Source: Mya arenaria
Lineage: Eukaryota > Mollusca > Bivalvia > Myida > Myidae
Assembly (NCBI RefSeq): GCF_026914265.1
Contig: NC_069136.1
Span: 52,817,381-52,881,380, forward strand
Direction: 5' to 3'
DNA length: 64,000 bases
Translations under genes and position numbers: made by a program
Shown: positions 17,860-30,273 of the stretch, piece by piece
How positions within the stretch are numbered: the first letter of the stretch is position 1
How the letters are laid out: each line of letters begins with the position of its first letter
Notes under the pieces: model-generated
Databases searched by the model: none
What the model was told of the DNA's origin: nothing
Seen by the model: only the letters and a program-made list of their open reading frames with translations

Positions 17860-18194
17860 CATTCGGAACTCCTTGGCCATTTTTATCAGCAAACAACATC
17901 GGATGTATGCCGGTACATCAGTAGAAGCAGTTCGTAAATTTTTGAATGATATCATTAATTAAATGTAGTGTTTTAGCTTGTATTTGTTGATCTAAGTTTA
18001 AAAAGATTACCAGTGAAGTGTATTATTGCAAACATTAAGATTTCAAATGTTAAGTCATTAGGTTTAACTGCAAAATTAAATCACTATGCGATCTACTTGC
18101 AGAGGACTTAAAATGTACTGATTTCTGACATTATAAACCGTCCATATACATCCGAGGTTGTTTTCGATAAAAAATGGCCGCGGAGCTCCGAACG
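17860..18194. repeat. MITE family B, near-palindromic copy upstream of EF-hand gene 1
   Basis: The left end, CATTCGGAACTCCTTGGCCA then AACAACATCGGATGTATG, is the reverse complement of the right end, CATACATCCGAGGTTGTTTT (from about 18134) then ATGGCCGCGGAGCTCCGAA. The arms are about 55 bp and the element about 335 bp. A further half copy at about 17552-17610 lies within 110 bases upstream of the gene's ATG and may form part of its leader. Confidence 0.7.
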
Positions 18195-20027
18195 AAGACA
18201 GGGCTGTATGGGGCAGGTCACGAACAAGAACATGTGCCTTTGACTCATTTATGTAACCATCACGACCTAATTAGATTTTGGTCTCGACCTTTCAATGTAC
18301 ATTATATGGCTGAGTTTGAACGTGTTCTATGTTCACTGTATTTTTCATATACGATTGTACTAGATTTGTATTATCATTGTATATGTATTTGGGGTCTTAA
18401 AGCTGCACTCTTACAGATTAAAGGTTTCTTTTTCTTTTTTGTGTTGGAACCAGCCAAATTTTGCGAATATCCATGTAAACCAGTTATACAAGACTGTTGA
18501 CAAAACAATAGATCGCAGATTTTTATATTTAAGTTCAAAAATTGATGTTGTATGCCCTTTTCTTAAACGGTTTAAGCCATTAAACATTAATTTTCGAACG
18601 GAAAATTAATATGAAAATCTACGATCTGATTTCTTGTCAGCAATCTTACATATAAGATATTTACGCAAAAATTTTCCCTTTCCAAGACAAAAAAATGAAA
18701 AGTTGTAAAAATGGTAAATCTGTGGGAGTGCAGATTGAAGAAAAATTTGGGTATCCCCGGCATTCTAACTTGTTCCACTTAGCGGGATTCGAGCGAGTCT
18801 ATTAAGATAGGAATCATATTATCACAATTTCAGTGTCAATGAATTGAAACTCTTATTACAATAGTAACATTTTAAAAGAAGGAAATTTCACACGCTGGAA
18901 CATTCCTAGCAAGCTTAAAGTTATTAAAGAAAACACGAATCTGCAAAATCTTCATAAATGGAAGCACTGAAAGTTTAGTCATGTAAGGGCGCTGTATTCA
19001 ACCTTATATTTTGTATAAGGAATTCATCATCAAAACAAGATGGCAAGTTCTCTTCAAAGTATTGCCATTATATTCACGGTTTAAATAAAATCCAAGCAAT
19101 TCATTGAGTCTTTCTGCCCAATTAGCTGTTGAAAACATTTTTACACTTTACGAATCTTCTTAAACACATCACCATAAAATCGGGATGAGCAAAACTATTA
19201 GCAATCAGCGATTTCAGACTAGTACGGTACTTTGTTATACTATTATAATGACCATTAACACATTTTTAGAACGTTTTCCTTAATTTATGATATCTTAAAT
19301 CCTGTTTAAGAAATGTTTCCGTCATACGTTTACTGCGAGAGGGGAATTTTTTGACATCTGTACATATTTATGCGAATCTTATCAACTACGCAATTAAAAC
19401 GCCATATGATGGTGAACTAGGAACATCTCCATCTAAAGAAGGGTAATTTATAATTTTGAAATTAAAATCACCACGTTTATCATTAAGATTGATATTCAAT
19501 ATATCTTCCTTAACTTCGAACTGAGATCTAAATAGTATGCTTTTAAATTGGATGTTTTAGATTCATAAAGTTAAAAGTACATGAAACGTAAATTCAATAC
19601 GTTGTTATAATGCTTATCAGTTATCAGTTTTGGCAGAAAAGATTTTGTTTTGTAAACCAAAGTAATGGATCATTTGCTGTTGGTTGAATTCATTTTGTGG
19701 CTGAACAGTGTTTTTTGAAATGACATATTCATTTTATTCAGGAGTTCCCAATTAAGACTCATGCAAAGTTTCAGCAAAATAATCCATTTTTCCCACGCGT
19801 CGAAGAGGGGAACTTCACGGCGAGGTACCGATTCTCCCTGATTCAGCCCTTTATTATTTCAGCTCAGAACTGATTTTAAGCTCGTTTGTGTTTTCGAAAA
19901 AAGTGTATTATTAGCATCAAAGAGATTAGATAAGTCAAATCAAGAGTCAAGTCAGTTTAAATTATCTATATTGATTATCAAATAATAATCAAAAACAAAA
20001 TTGCAATACACGTTCCGTATGGCATAA
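18195..20027. other. flanking block 2 of the segmental duplication
   Basis: Between the two EF-hand genes. It contains family A MITE copy 3. GGGGCAGGTCACGAACAAGA near 18210 is shared with block 3 near 25711. No exon is seen. The stretch from about 19820 aligns with 12770 onward. Confidence 0.55.
18397..18739. repeat. TTAA-flanked MITE, family A, copy 3
   Basis: Starts TTAAAGCTGCACTCTTACAG and ends TCTGTGGGAGTGCAGATTGA. The right terminus is mutated away from TTAA. It has the same internal order as the other copies. Confidence 0.7.
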
Positions 20028-23000
20028 TTAGCGACCTATCGTTGGGAGACCATGTGGAAACAATCTGTGTGTCAAGTGAAGAAAGTACTGTTCCCACTCA
20101 TGAAGGCTCACCAAATTGTCCCCTGTAAGAAGAAAAATGGATATATATTTTCAACATGTAAGATATCTAGTCCTGCTATTAGGATACTGACATCTAGGGC
20201 CATGGGGTCATTTTCTACCTTAAACAACCTGGGATGTATGTGGACCATTTATGATGTCAGAAATCGTTACTTTTACTACGCTGCCAGGAGATCGCGTAGT
20301 AATTTCAATTTAGCAGTTGAGCCTGCGGTTTTTATTCTTTGTAACCTTAATTAATTATGCAATAACTGTATTTCTTGATAATAATAAGGCAACGGTATAC
20401 ATCCGAGGTTATTTTCGATCGGAAATGGCCATGGTGTTCCAATTGTTTTGAGGTATGTATTGCTTGCAGTTTTAATTTGTTATTATCTATACTCTGATTC
20501 GGTAAAAAATACTATTTTTATGTAACAATTTACACCAAATAATTCATAATGCTCAACAAATTGAAATTGCATTTAAATTTCAATGGTTCCACCTTACTGT
20601 TGTACCGTATATCACTTTAAAAGCAACGTTCTGGTAGTGCGTATGTTTGGGAAGAGACAGAAAACCTGTCCTAGAAAACCGCGCATACATACTCATGGCC
20701 ACTAAACGCCAGCTCCACCACTTATTGGTGGAACTAATAAAATGACCTGTCGATACTTCCGTGGTGCAGCTGTGCCTTGTGTTTTCTTCTACACAAGTGA
20801 GAAGGATTTATATTTCATTTGATAACGTTATTAAACGGACATATTTCGAAAGTCGGAGAATGTTTTACCGTGTAAAAACAATTTTACTGTAAGTGGGCTA
20901 CGATTTCGTTTCAATAGTATGCTTACTGTGGTGCCAGGAGTTTTTTCTCCCGAATTGTTGCTTAATTACACCGTAAGAACAATACACTACGCGAACTACA
21001 CCACCAGTTGCGGAAACAATACACTATGCGAACTACAAACAATACACTACGCGAACTACAAACTGTTCCGCAAACAGTATGCCTGCTGCAGACACTTTAA
21101 ACTTAAAACTACCTTTCTCGTAACCTAAGTAATCGAAGGAAAGACTGATGTATCGGAATGTTTGGGTAGGGGCTATATAAACAGTTTAGTTTTCTTAAAA
21201 CACAACCTTTATTTTCAGCCAATGAAGTAGCAGATTACACATTAAGTACTAGAGTTTCGACAGCAAATGAAAATGGTCCATTCCTATGATCCCATATATG
21301 GCGAATTCAGTAGCCATCAGTTGTTAAGTATAAGTACTACGATTGTCCTGATGTTAATTTGATTAAGGTTCGCGCATTCAGTATTTTTTTGTGACAACAA
21401 CACATTTTGAAAAGTGTTATCAATTTCCTTACGATTACACGTAATCAGGAAGTAGCATAATAACTGACTATTCACGAATAAATGGGAATATGTAAACGAT
21501 TACTCCTGGTTATAATTACTGCTACTATTATCCCATGTCTTAACCGTCTAACATACCACTGTGGTCAATGAGATGGAATTCTTCAGACATATCTGAGACC
21601 TCGAGACAATTGTCACCATCGTGGTTATAATGGCTGAACAAGTATGCGGCCACAGGGCAGCTGTGTACTTGCGTGTATTCTTCTAAGGTCACACATGTGT
21701 CGTCTGCAACATCAAAGGCACAAAATGTATTATCATTATATATTATAAGAAATGTTCTTGGTCTACATAAAAGCTTCACAACACACATGGACAGCCATTG
21801 AAAGTGTAACTGAAGATTATAATAATTTGCACACTGAATTATGTACATATTGTTGAGATCCGCAGCATTTCAGAGGTTTGTTCGGAAAAAAAATCTCATC
21901 TCCCTTAAAAGAGCGTTGTTGATAAAAAAAACAAAACGCTAAACTATTCATACTTTTATTGACATACTGTCTCTCCCTTTCCCGTTTAGCGATGTCGATA
22001 CAACCCCTCATCTATACATACTTGTATACTTTTATTGACAAACTGTCTCCCCCTTTCCCGTTTAGTGATGTTGATACAACCCCTCAACTATTCATAATTT
22101 TATTGACATACTTTTATTGACAAACTGTCTCCCCCTTTCCCGTTTAGTGATGTTGATACAACCCCTCAACTATTCATAATTTTATTGACATACTTTATTT
22201 GACATATTGTCTCCCCCTTTCCCGTTTAGTGATGTTGATACAACCCCTCAACTATTCATAATTTTTTTGACATACTTTATTTGACATATTGTCTCCCCCT
22301 TTCCCGTTTAGTGATGTTGATACAACCCCTCAATTATTCATAATTTTATTGACAAACTTTAATTGACAAACTGTCTCCCCCTTTCCCGTTTAGTGATGTT
22401 GATACAACCCCTTAACTATTCATAATTTTATTGACAAACTTTAATTGACAAACTGTCTCCCCCTTTCCCGTTTAGTGATGTTGATACAACCCCTTATTTA
22501 TTCATAATTTTATTGACAAACTTTAATTGACATACTGTCTCCTCCTTTCCCGTTTAGTGATGTTGATACAACCCCTCAACTATTCATAATTTTATTGACA
22601 AACTTTTATTGACAAACTGTCTCCCCCTTTCCCGTTTAGTGATGTTGATACAACCCCTCAACTATTCATAATTTTATTGACAAACTTTTATTGACAAACT
22701 GTCTCCCCCTTTCCCGTTAAGTGATGTTGATACAACCCCTCAACTTTTCATAATTTTATTGACAAACTTTAATTGACAAACTGTCTCCCCCTTTCCCGTT
22801 TAGTGATGTTGATACAACCCCTTAACTATTCATAATTTTATTGACAAACTTTAATTGACATACTGTCTCCTCCTTTCCCGTTTAGTGATGTTGATACAAC
22901 CCCTCAACTATTCATAATTTTATTGACAAACTTTTATTGACATACTGTCTCCTCCTTTCCCGTTTAGTGATGTTGATACAACCCCTCAACTATTCATATT

Positions 23001-25048
23001 TTTATTGACAAACCGGCCCCCCTTCCCCGTTAAGCGATGTTGAGACATCCCCTGAACTATACAGACTTTTATTTCTTACTGTTGAGATCCTCCTTGTATA
23101 CCGTGGCGTCCCATTCGTTTTCCTCCACCTCTCCGTCATGGGGCGTGTGATCGTAAATGGCAAAGCTCATGTCCAAAAAATGCCTCAAAGTATTCGTATT
23201 AACGTGTGATTGTCTGAAAAAGGAAACCAAGGTTCAATATATAAGAATTAAACTAATCAAAAGTCGAAAACATAATTGATTTTGTGGATCTAATTCTAAT
23301 TAGACTTCCGAATCCATAAGAAAATAAAATCATTAAAGTATGGAATTCATTTTGGAGCTTCCTTACCTTGAAAATTATTGTTAGTTAACCCCGAAATTAA
23401 CCACATTACTCCAATAAGTTTTGAAAAATAGTTTTCAAATTGTTCACTAAACAGCATCAACTTTTGAATAAGTCATGAGTCTGGTAATTGATGGTATTAC
23501 ACAATTACATTTTTAATCATGTAAAAACTACAATGCAAATGCGCACCAGATTCATCCTATATGGATGGCGTGGTTAATCTAACGAGCGCTGGCATCGTGC
23601 ATATTACACGTAGAACGTGTAATGGAGTTATTTATCCCAATGCATTTAAATAGTGTTTCGACAACGGTCGAACCCCGTTGGCTCGAGCTCTCGAGGACCG
23701 TTGAAAATTTTTCGAATCTCGGAAAATTCGATCCGAATGCGAATAATAACATTCAGTGAAATAAAAACGTTCCTTTTAAATCCAGTTCGAGCCAACGAGG
23801 ACATCGTGCCAAGAGAGTTCAAGCTAACATGGTTAGACTGTAAAAAACGAAGCTGAGGTTCATGGCAGTATTAGGAAAACAGTAGGTCGCAGTAAACCAT
23901 TTCTTTTGGTGAATAAAAGTTTTAGAGACCCCTATCCGCCCAGAAATGGAGGTTTTCTGAATTCAAGGACCTGTAGGGTGGGCGAATAATTGATACGTGC
24001 ATAACAGTAGTTCATAACCAATTACACTACTTACCTGTATACATTACCTAGTATGAACAGGTCTTAATGATTCTATAACCAATACAACATTGGAATACTA
24101 AGAGTAGCTTTTCATTATCATTTTATACCATATTTGTTTGACATTGATTGTGATAAGGATTATTGGTAAAGTTCATGCATTCGAAATCCGTTGGCTAGAT
24201 ATCCCAAGGACCGTTGAAGTCTCGCGAATATCGAACCAAGCGGGAATACTTACATGGAGTTTAAAATAAAATCGGTCCTTCACATCAAATTCGAGCCGAT
24301 GAGGAAATCGATATCGAGCCAATGGGTTTCGACTGTAATGGTTGCAATCACTTTTTAGACTATCTGCTGATGCGCGCAGGTAGTCTTAAGACCGCAAACT
24401 CCAAAGAACTGCGCTCTATGTTTAGCAGAATGACGTCGAAAGCATAAAAATAGATTAGTTGTATTGCAGTCCGAGTATGAGTTGCTTGTTCGGCTATTTC
24501 CGCGCTGTATTTCTGTATCCCGGCGTTTCATTTTTAGCAGAATATAACTATTTTTAGATCGCTATATTTATCAGGTTAATATGGGTCGAAATAATGGAGG
24601 ATTAGTAATTATTACCGATCGCAAGTGTCCCATCGCCTGCAGGGTTTGTTATTATAACCTGACGTGACCCTGAAGCACGCTTATTTGTAATGGTGTATTT
24701 TTTATTTTACTTTTATGAGATAAGAAACAAAAATGATTGTCTGAGTGTCAAAATAGTTGTATGCTTCAAATACTATGATTTGCCTGCTATACAATAACAA
24801 TATACTATTCATTCTATGATTTTCAGGCGTGTACTTTTCTAATAAGATGTTTTCATTTTTTTGCATAAAAGCTTCGTTCCGGTGTATTCTTGGCATAGTT
24901 TTAGACATTAGGCTTTCAATTTATATTTAACAAAAGGGATGACAGTATTTCTTTACAGTATAATTTTGCAAATACTCGATGAGAATATTCAAACAACTTA
25001 CGCATTTGCCAAAGCAACACAGCAGCAAAGTAGACCAAACACAAGCAT
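20028..25048 (-). CDS. secreted four-EF-hand protein, tandem copy 2
   Basis: Paralogue of the gene at 12993-17500. Exons in transcript order are 25048-25002, 23213-23080, 21703-21557 and 20122-20028, with lengths identical to copy 1 (47, 134, 147 and 95 bases) and 140 residues in total. The signal peptide is MLVFGLLCCCVALANA. Loop 2 ends DTCVTLEE as in copy 1. Loop 3 is NHDGDNCLEVSD, with Asn in place of the first Asp, which may weaken calcium binding. Loop 4 is DHSGDNLVSLHE. The C-terminus ends LFPHGLPTIGR. Splice sites are intact in both genes and most differences between them are substitutions without frame loss, so both look functional. A TTCCAG acceptor also precedes this ATG. Copy 2 lacks the intron-3 SINE and has a longer intron-2 tandem repeat. 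Confidence 0.88.
20196..20442. repeat. MITE family B in intron 3 of EF-hand gene 2
   Basis: Paralogous to 13161-13491: the left end has GGGCCATGGGGTCATTTTCT, the right end CATCCGAGGTTATTTTCGAT. It is shorter than its counterpart in copy 1. Confidence 0.6.
21940..23030. repeat. about 80-bp tandem repeat in intron 2 of EF-hand gene 2
   Basis: About thirteen units containing CCCGTTTAGTGATGTTGATA, then ACAACCCCTCAACTATTCAT, then TTGACAAACTGTCTCCCCC. Units are very similar to one another. The array is roughly twice as long as the matching array in gene copy 1, so it expanded (or copy 1 contracted) after the duplication. Confidence 0.92.
23665..23840. repeat. pogo-like MITE, family C, in intron 1 of EF-hand gene 2
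   Basis: Begins CGGTCGAACCCCGTTGGCTC and ends ACATGGTTAGACTG. Paralogous to 16678-16835. Confidence 0.7.
24181..24335. repeat. second pogo-like MITE in intron 1 of EF-hand gene 2
   Basis: Begins TCGAAATCCGTTGGCTAG (the first bases are lost or diverged) and ends AATGGGTTTCGACTG. Paralogous to 17201-17360. Confidence 0.65.
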
Positions 25049-25087
25049 GACGATTTGTCTGGAAGAAAATGATTAACATGTGTTTGC

Positions 25088-25413
25088 CTCCTCGGCCATT
25101 TTCCATCAAAAACAACCTCGGATGTATAACGGTACATCCGTAGAAGTAACTCGTAAATTTTTACATTAAAGAATTAATTTGTAGTAGTATTTTAACGTGT
25201 GCTTTCAATGTTTAAATTTATTGCCAGTGAAGTGTATTGTTGCATAAATAATTAAGATTCCAAACAGTAAAGTCATAAATTTTAATTGCTAAATTGAAAT
25301 TACTACGCGATCTGCTTGCAGCGTAGTTAAATGAAAAGACTTCCGGCATTGTAAACCGCCCATATACATCCGAGGTCGTTTTTTATGGAAAAATGGTCGA
25401 AGAGTTTCGAATG
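25088..25413. repeat. MITE family B upstream of EF-hand gene 2
   Basis: The left end, CTCCTCGGCCATTTTCCATC then AACAACCTCGGATGTAT, is inverted relative to the right end, ATACATCCGAGGTCGTTTTT then AATGGTCGAAGAGTTTCG. It occupies the same place relative to its gene as the family B sequence beside gene 1. Confidence 0.7.
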
Positions 25414-28400
25414 AGATGTGTAAAGTGAAACATTTAGTGGTAAACTTATTAACTTTCTTTTGTTATTAGTAAGTCAAAACGACAATGAAACTTTCAATAT
25501 TCCGTTCATAATTATTATAAGTTAAAGCTAAAGTAAACACGTTATCTTTTGTACAAAACGTCTAAATATTTTTTGATTTTTTTAAGAATTAGTTTCACTA
25601 ACTGCTGGTTAAATTTCTCGTGTGGTTGTGATGCGTCCAAATGGCTTTATAACTCCAAAATGTTCGCCTTATCTTGCAGTGGACACGTGTCAGTCCAAAA
25701 TAGTTCTAAATGGGGCAGGTCACGGACAAGAACATGTGCCTTTGGCTGATTTATGTAACCATCACGACCTAATTGGATTTTGGTCTCTTACAATGTACAC
25801 TATGTGTCCAAGTTTGAACGCTTTATTTGTTGACTGCATATGTCTTATAAGATAGTACTTATTCAGATTCCAAAGAGTAAAGTCATTAAGATAATCTGCT
25901 AAACTCAAATTACTACGCGATTTACTTGCAGCGTTGTTAAATGTAAAGGTTTCTGACGTTTCTGGAAAATTGGGCTATCCCCGGCATGCTTAGACGATAC
26001 ACTGAGTGGGATTCGAGCGAGTCTATAAAGATGGTAATACTTTTATCCCAATTTCAGGGTCGATGAATTGAAACTGTTATCGCAATTATTATACGAGTTA
26101 TTTGAAATTTTTAATTATGGTTTCACATTTAAAATGTTGTCCTCTGTAAGAATCATATTCTCTCGGAGGTTTTATAAATATAGCAAGTTAAAAAAAGTTT
26201 TTTTAGAGAAAAAATGTATAGATGCTATTTGATAATTTCAGTGTAAGATTATATTGTTTTCCAATGACCACTAGTGAAAACACACAATCTAACAGAGATT
26301 AACAAATGTTCAGTTTCTTTTATGCTTATTGTCGGAGATAAATTGTTATTGTTTTTCTTGTATCTAATATCCACTTTTTGGAATACCCCTTTGTTACATG
26401 CTACCCGTGGGACGCCTCTCAAGTACAGTTTTAATCGCAGATAACGTAGACAAGCTTTCGGAAAAATAGTTCTCCAATAGTTCATCTGTTATTTTCTCGT
26501 GTTTCAGTTTAAACATGTCATAAACCTTCATCAATAAAATTTTATTTAGGCATTTATGTTCATACCAATTACTGTTAATACATCAAACACGTTCATCAAT
26601 ACATTGACCAAATTACACTGGTCGCCATTTACTGAATGACACATTTGAAAGGTCAAAATGTGTGAATTGTCTTTGGATTAAAAACACATGTCCAAGTGTT
26701 AGAGGTTTTTTTCATGATACATTGATATTCAACCAGGCTCACTGTCAGAGATCAGTCTGATTTAGCTTGTAATATGATGAAGTATAATGGTTCCAGGCCT
26801 GTTTGTTTGGTAGAGTATTTTAGTTTATCAGTTAATTGTTATGGGGTATTTTCAGGAAGTGCTACGAAGTCGAATTGAAAGATAATTAAACAGATAATGT
26901 AACATCGAATTTATGTTGTAGAATTTGTTTTCGTTTTTTTAATGATATATTCGAAAGCAAATGAATCAAGAAAGATTTGCAAAATAGGATGATAATTATA
27001 TGATCTTATTAAGGAAGTCAAGGCACACAAATTGGTTAACATACTCAGAAATACGAGCAGACTAAAGATATGAAAGAACCAGAAGTAATTTCCGTTCTAT
27101 CTACCATATAATCAGGATTTAGATAGTATATTCAGCTAAGTAAGACCTCGATAATTTTCAATAACTCTACCAAAAAAACAACATCAAGCCCAGTAGCAAT
27201 AGAGTTGCTGTGGTGATCTTTTAAACACATGTAGGGCCTTACCTAGGCAACTTGGCACCCCAGTATGCATGGACGAACGTTTCAAATTTGGTTGGTTTTC
27301 GAGAACATACAAGTGCTTATATCTCGAAAATCAGGTATTAAAATGGAAGGATAAGTAAGGGTGTATATGCATGGCCCATATATGCAACGTTTCCTTGGAT
27401 ACAGTTCATTGGAATTCAACTGGACGCTAATGGCAGCCAGAATGCTTACTGTATTCTTCAAGGTTATCCAAAGGAGGGGACGCCATTTCAGCTTTCGACA
27501 TGAACCATTTTCAGACCACATCTTTGAAAGACGTTCACATTATTTCTGCGCTCATGGGTTGGCAAGTCTAATAGCCAGATCAATACATACAATCAACAAG
27601 AGACAATAACTTTCCTTCAAAAAATATTTTATTTTTAAATCTTCAACGTATAGCTAATATCAATCTTTGTACTCTTATCAATATTTTAGTTATCTTAAAC
27701 GACGGAATACATTGTAGCCTTAATGTCATTACAGGTATAAAGATAATGGTCTCGTGAGGTCAATGAAGGTGCACCAACTTATCTGAATGTTTGCCGGTCA
27801 ACAATATTTCATTTAATTGTCTCACCATCCTAGATTGTGTCTCACAAAGGATGATAGCAAAATCCACATACTTGTAAATGGTCATGTGACAAATGCAAAT
27901 TTGTTTGAATTGACAATTTCTTTTTTCCAGTTCTCCCAATTAGGGGTTATGCGCAGTTTCAGCGTAAGAGGCATTTTCACTTGGACGCGACGAGGTAGGA
28001 TGGATTTAAGGGCAAAGTACACCAAGTTGGATGCTATTACTCAAAGTTACTTGCTGTTATCTTAATAAAAATGTCTGGAGGCAAAATAGTTAAAAATAGT
28101 AACGAGATATTTCATATTAATGTCATTCGGCTTATAAATCATTGATATATTGACGAAATTGTGGAAAAATATATTTGGTCTGTTTTACAAATCAATGTCT
28201 ATATTTAGACCGAGGGACACCAGCTCTTTTGCATGCCCATTTAAACAAGAACTTTGTTTTGGTATTCTAGGAAGTAGGTTTTCAGTTCATTTTAATCCAC
28301 ATGACAAATCTTTTATCTAGATTAATTTTTTGAATGAGTCAACGGCTAAACTTAAAAGCTGCATGGGTTTGATGGTCAATCATCGCTTTGTCAAGCTCGA

Positions 28401-28995
28401 AAAGCAGGTAAACATTTTTATTTTTAACATTGTAGGCTATGGAAACGTGAATAAGTGGTCTTAAATCTTTGCCGACAAAAGAAGAGACAAGTTGTATTTA
28501 GTGTTCTGTCTGCCACACCTACAAAATTGTGAGGTGTAAAATTTAAAAACAAAGATGATAATTCAGGGAACAAAAACGTTGCGGAGGACATATACATCTA
28601 GGATGAAATGGCCGTAAGTCACAAAAGTATACCAGCAACTACTGACCGTTAATTGGTAATGTGTACCAAAGATCTGAGAGATACCTTTAGTGCTATTGGA
28701 GAAATACGTCCAAACGATCTCGAATCATAGCCAAAGTGTGAACATCATATTAAAAGGCGCATCCCTCTATGACAAAAAGGCTGAATGCCATGAAAAGTAC
28801 GTAAAAACGCAGAAAATACTATTCAATTTTCAATTAATTTTGATTATACATCTGGGCCATGATACTTGTAAGCCAAACGTCCTTATCTTATCTTACTTGT
28901 GGTTAAAGGGATGTATCTGCATAAGAATTTTATATAAAAGCTTTCGCATTATATTCAATTACTAAAAGTTTATTACAAATTCTTAAACGACACGA
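25414..28995. other. flanking block 3, with no EF-hand gene copy
   Basis: 25690-25830 repeats 18205-18330, 27765-27985 repeats 10790-10970, and 28180-28290 repeats 12380-12500. A half family B motif (ACATATACATCTAGGATGAA) follows at about 28588. None of the four EF-hand exons is found here. No other gene is recognised; the overlapping open frames near 27282-27609 have no visible domain. Confidence 0.55.
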
Positions 28996-29193
28996 TTATC
29001 GAAATATTGGGATATACATGAACACTAAATACACCAAAACCAATAGATTCCTTGTGTTTTTCACACACGCACTTTTTTCAGTCCTGATGTACTGTATCCA
29101 GCGCTCATAAAGAGCTTCCAACACATTCATTGGCATGGCGCCGTTCTCCAGTACTTGAAGATAAAAGTCTTGAATGTTACATATTGAACCTGC
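28996..29193 (-). CDS. orphan 3' exon-like segment with hydrophobic tail
   Basis: A 65-codon frame opens after a TGCTCACAG acceptor and ends at TAA. It reads AGSICNIQDFYLQVLENG near the start and ALYERWIQYIRTEKSAC in the middle, and ends with a hydrophobic stretch, LLVLVYLVFMYIPIF, that could be a membrane anchor or GPI-attachment signal. Composition looks like protein, but no upstream exon with a compatible phase was found, and the nearest minus-strand exon upstream (31737-31802) does not join in phase. It may belong to an incomplete gene or be chance. Confidence 0.3.
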   Translation of the reverse strand, partial: AGSICNIQDFYLQVLENGAMPMNVLEALYERWIQYIRTEKSACVKNTRNLLVLVYLVFMYIPIFR

Positions 29194-29811
29194 CTGTGAG
29201 CAAAACATTATATATTAAAACTAAAACGTACAATTTTCTTTTTATTTTATATTTTTTTCTCAAAAGTCGTCCAATTCATTTGATTTGCCGACGTTGCACG
29301 TTTCTACGCACACTTCGAATGCATTTATGATGCGAATATTTCAATATGCATCATAAATTGTGTTTACACAATCAATTCTACAAATGATCAAAGACAAAGT
29401 TAATTTCATAATGCGTTTTCCGTTTTAATAATTATATTTAATTATTCCTATGTGATTTTGTTTTATATTAGCAAGAATAAAAGTGAGGTTGATATTTATA
29501 TTTAGAATAATGCATACCTAATGCATCTTCTGCAAGCTTCTTTAATTTTCTAATCTTTATTTCTCCAATTCGTACTCGCATGCTTGACCAGGCCACGTTA
29601 TGTAACGATATCATTAGCTGCGCTATTATAAGTCATCGCCGTATTATTTTGTAGGTACTCGATTGATTTTTCAAGTGACCAGCTGTTGAAGAAATGAAAT
29701 TTGACCGTAACAGTTGTAGTACAAAATATAGAATGCAATAAATGTATTATTATACCTCATGTGACCTGCCCATGTTAATTTCTCATATACGCTCTCAATA
29801 ATCATCTACGG

Positions 29812-30126
29812 ATGTTCTTTGCATATATTCGTACAGTAAAAGGCGAAGAGTTGAAGAAATCAAATATGTACTCTGTGAAGTATGGCCTATCAAAGTACTT
29901 GAAAGAGAAATGTCGTATCGATATTTCGACAGACAACGACTTTGTGACAGCAATTAAAACCTTCAAGGCGAAATTAACAGATCTTCAGAAGAAGGGAAAA
30001 GGGTCGGTATTTTACAAACCCAAGATTGCAGATTATGATATGAAGAAGCTGATGGACCCTGCCAATGAGCAACAGCAATGTTCATTTTCATTTCCATGGA
30101 AGATAAGCCTGTCAGTGTTGACCTAA
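29812..30126 (+). pseudogene. Crypton / KIAA1958-like tyrosine-recombinase fragment (N-terminal part)
   Basis: The 104-codon frame contains NMYSVKYGLSKYLKEKCRID, then FVTAIKTFKAKLTDLQKKGK, then KPKIADYDMKKLMDP. This is the pattern of the N-terminal, SAM-like part of animal DUF3504 / ZMYM2- / KIAA1958-like proteins, which derive from Crypton DNA transposons. Similarity stops at about residue 88 and the catalytic tyrosine-recombinase domain is absent; the remaining residues to the stop look unrelated. It is best read as a truncated transposon relic or a captured exon. No splice donor was confidently assigned. A family A MITE begins about 150 bases downstream. Confidence 0.65.
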
Positions 30127-30273
30127 TTATTACAATGGGAACTTGAAACAGTTTAAACTAGTTTCCAGTTAAAACGGACAAATTATTGATATTTGGTGTT
30201 TCCACTGTTGACTGTTGTGTATTATTAAATCGCTAATTTCACATAAATACCATATACTCTGTGAAAACAGGAA

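Noticed and set aside
20052-20354. A 100-codon plus-strand open frame
   Set aside because: It is antisense to EF-hand gene 2 exon 4 and to a family B MITE, and it is not conserved in gene copy 1.
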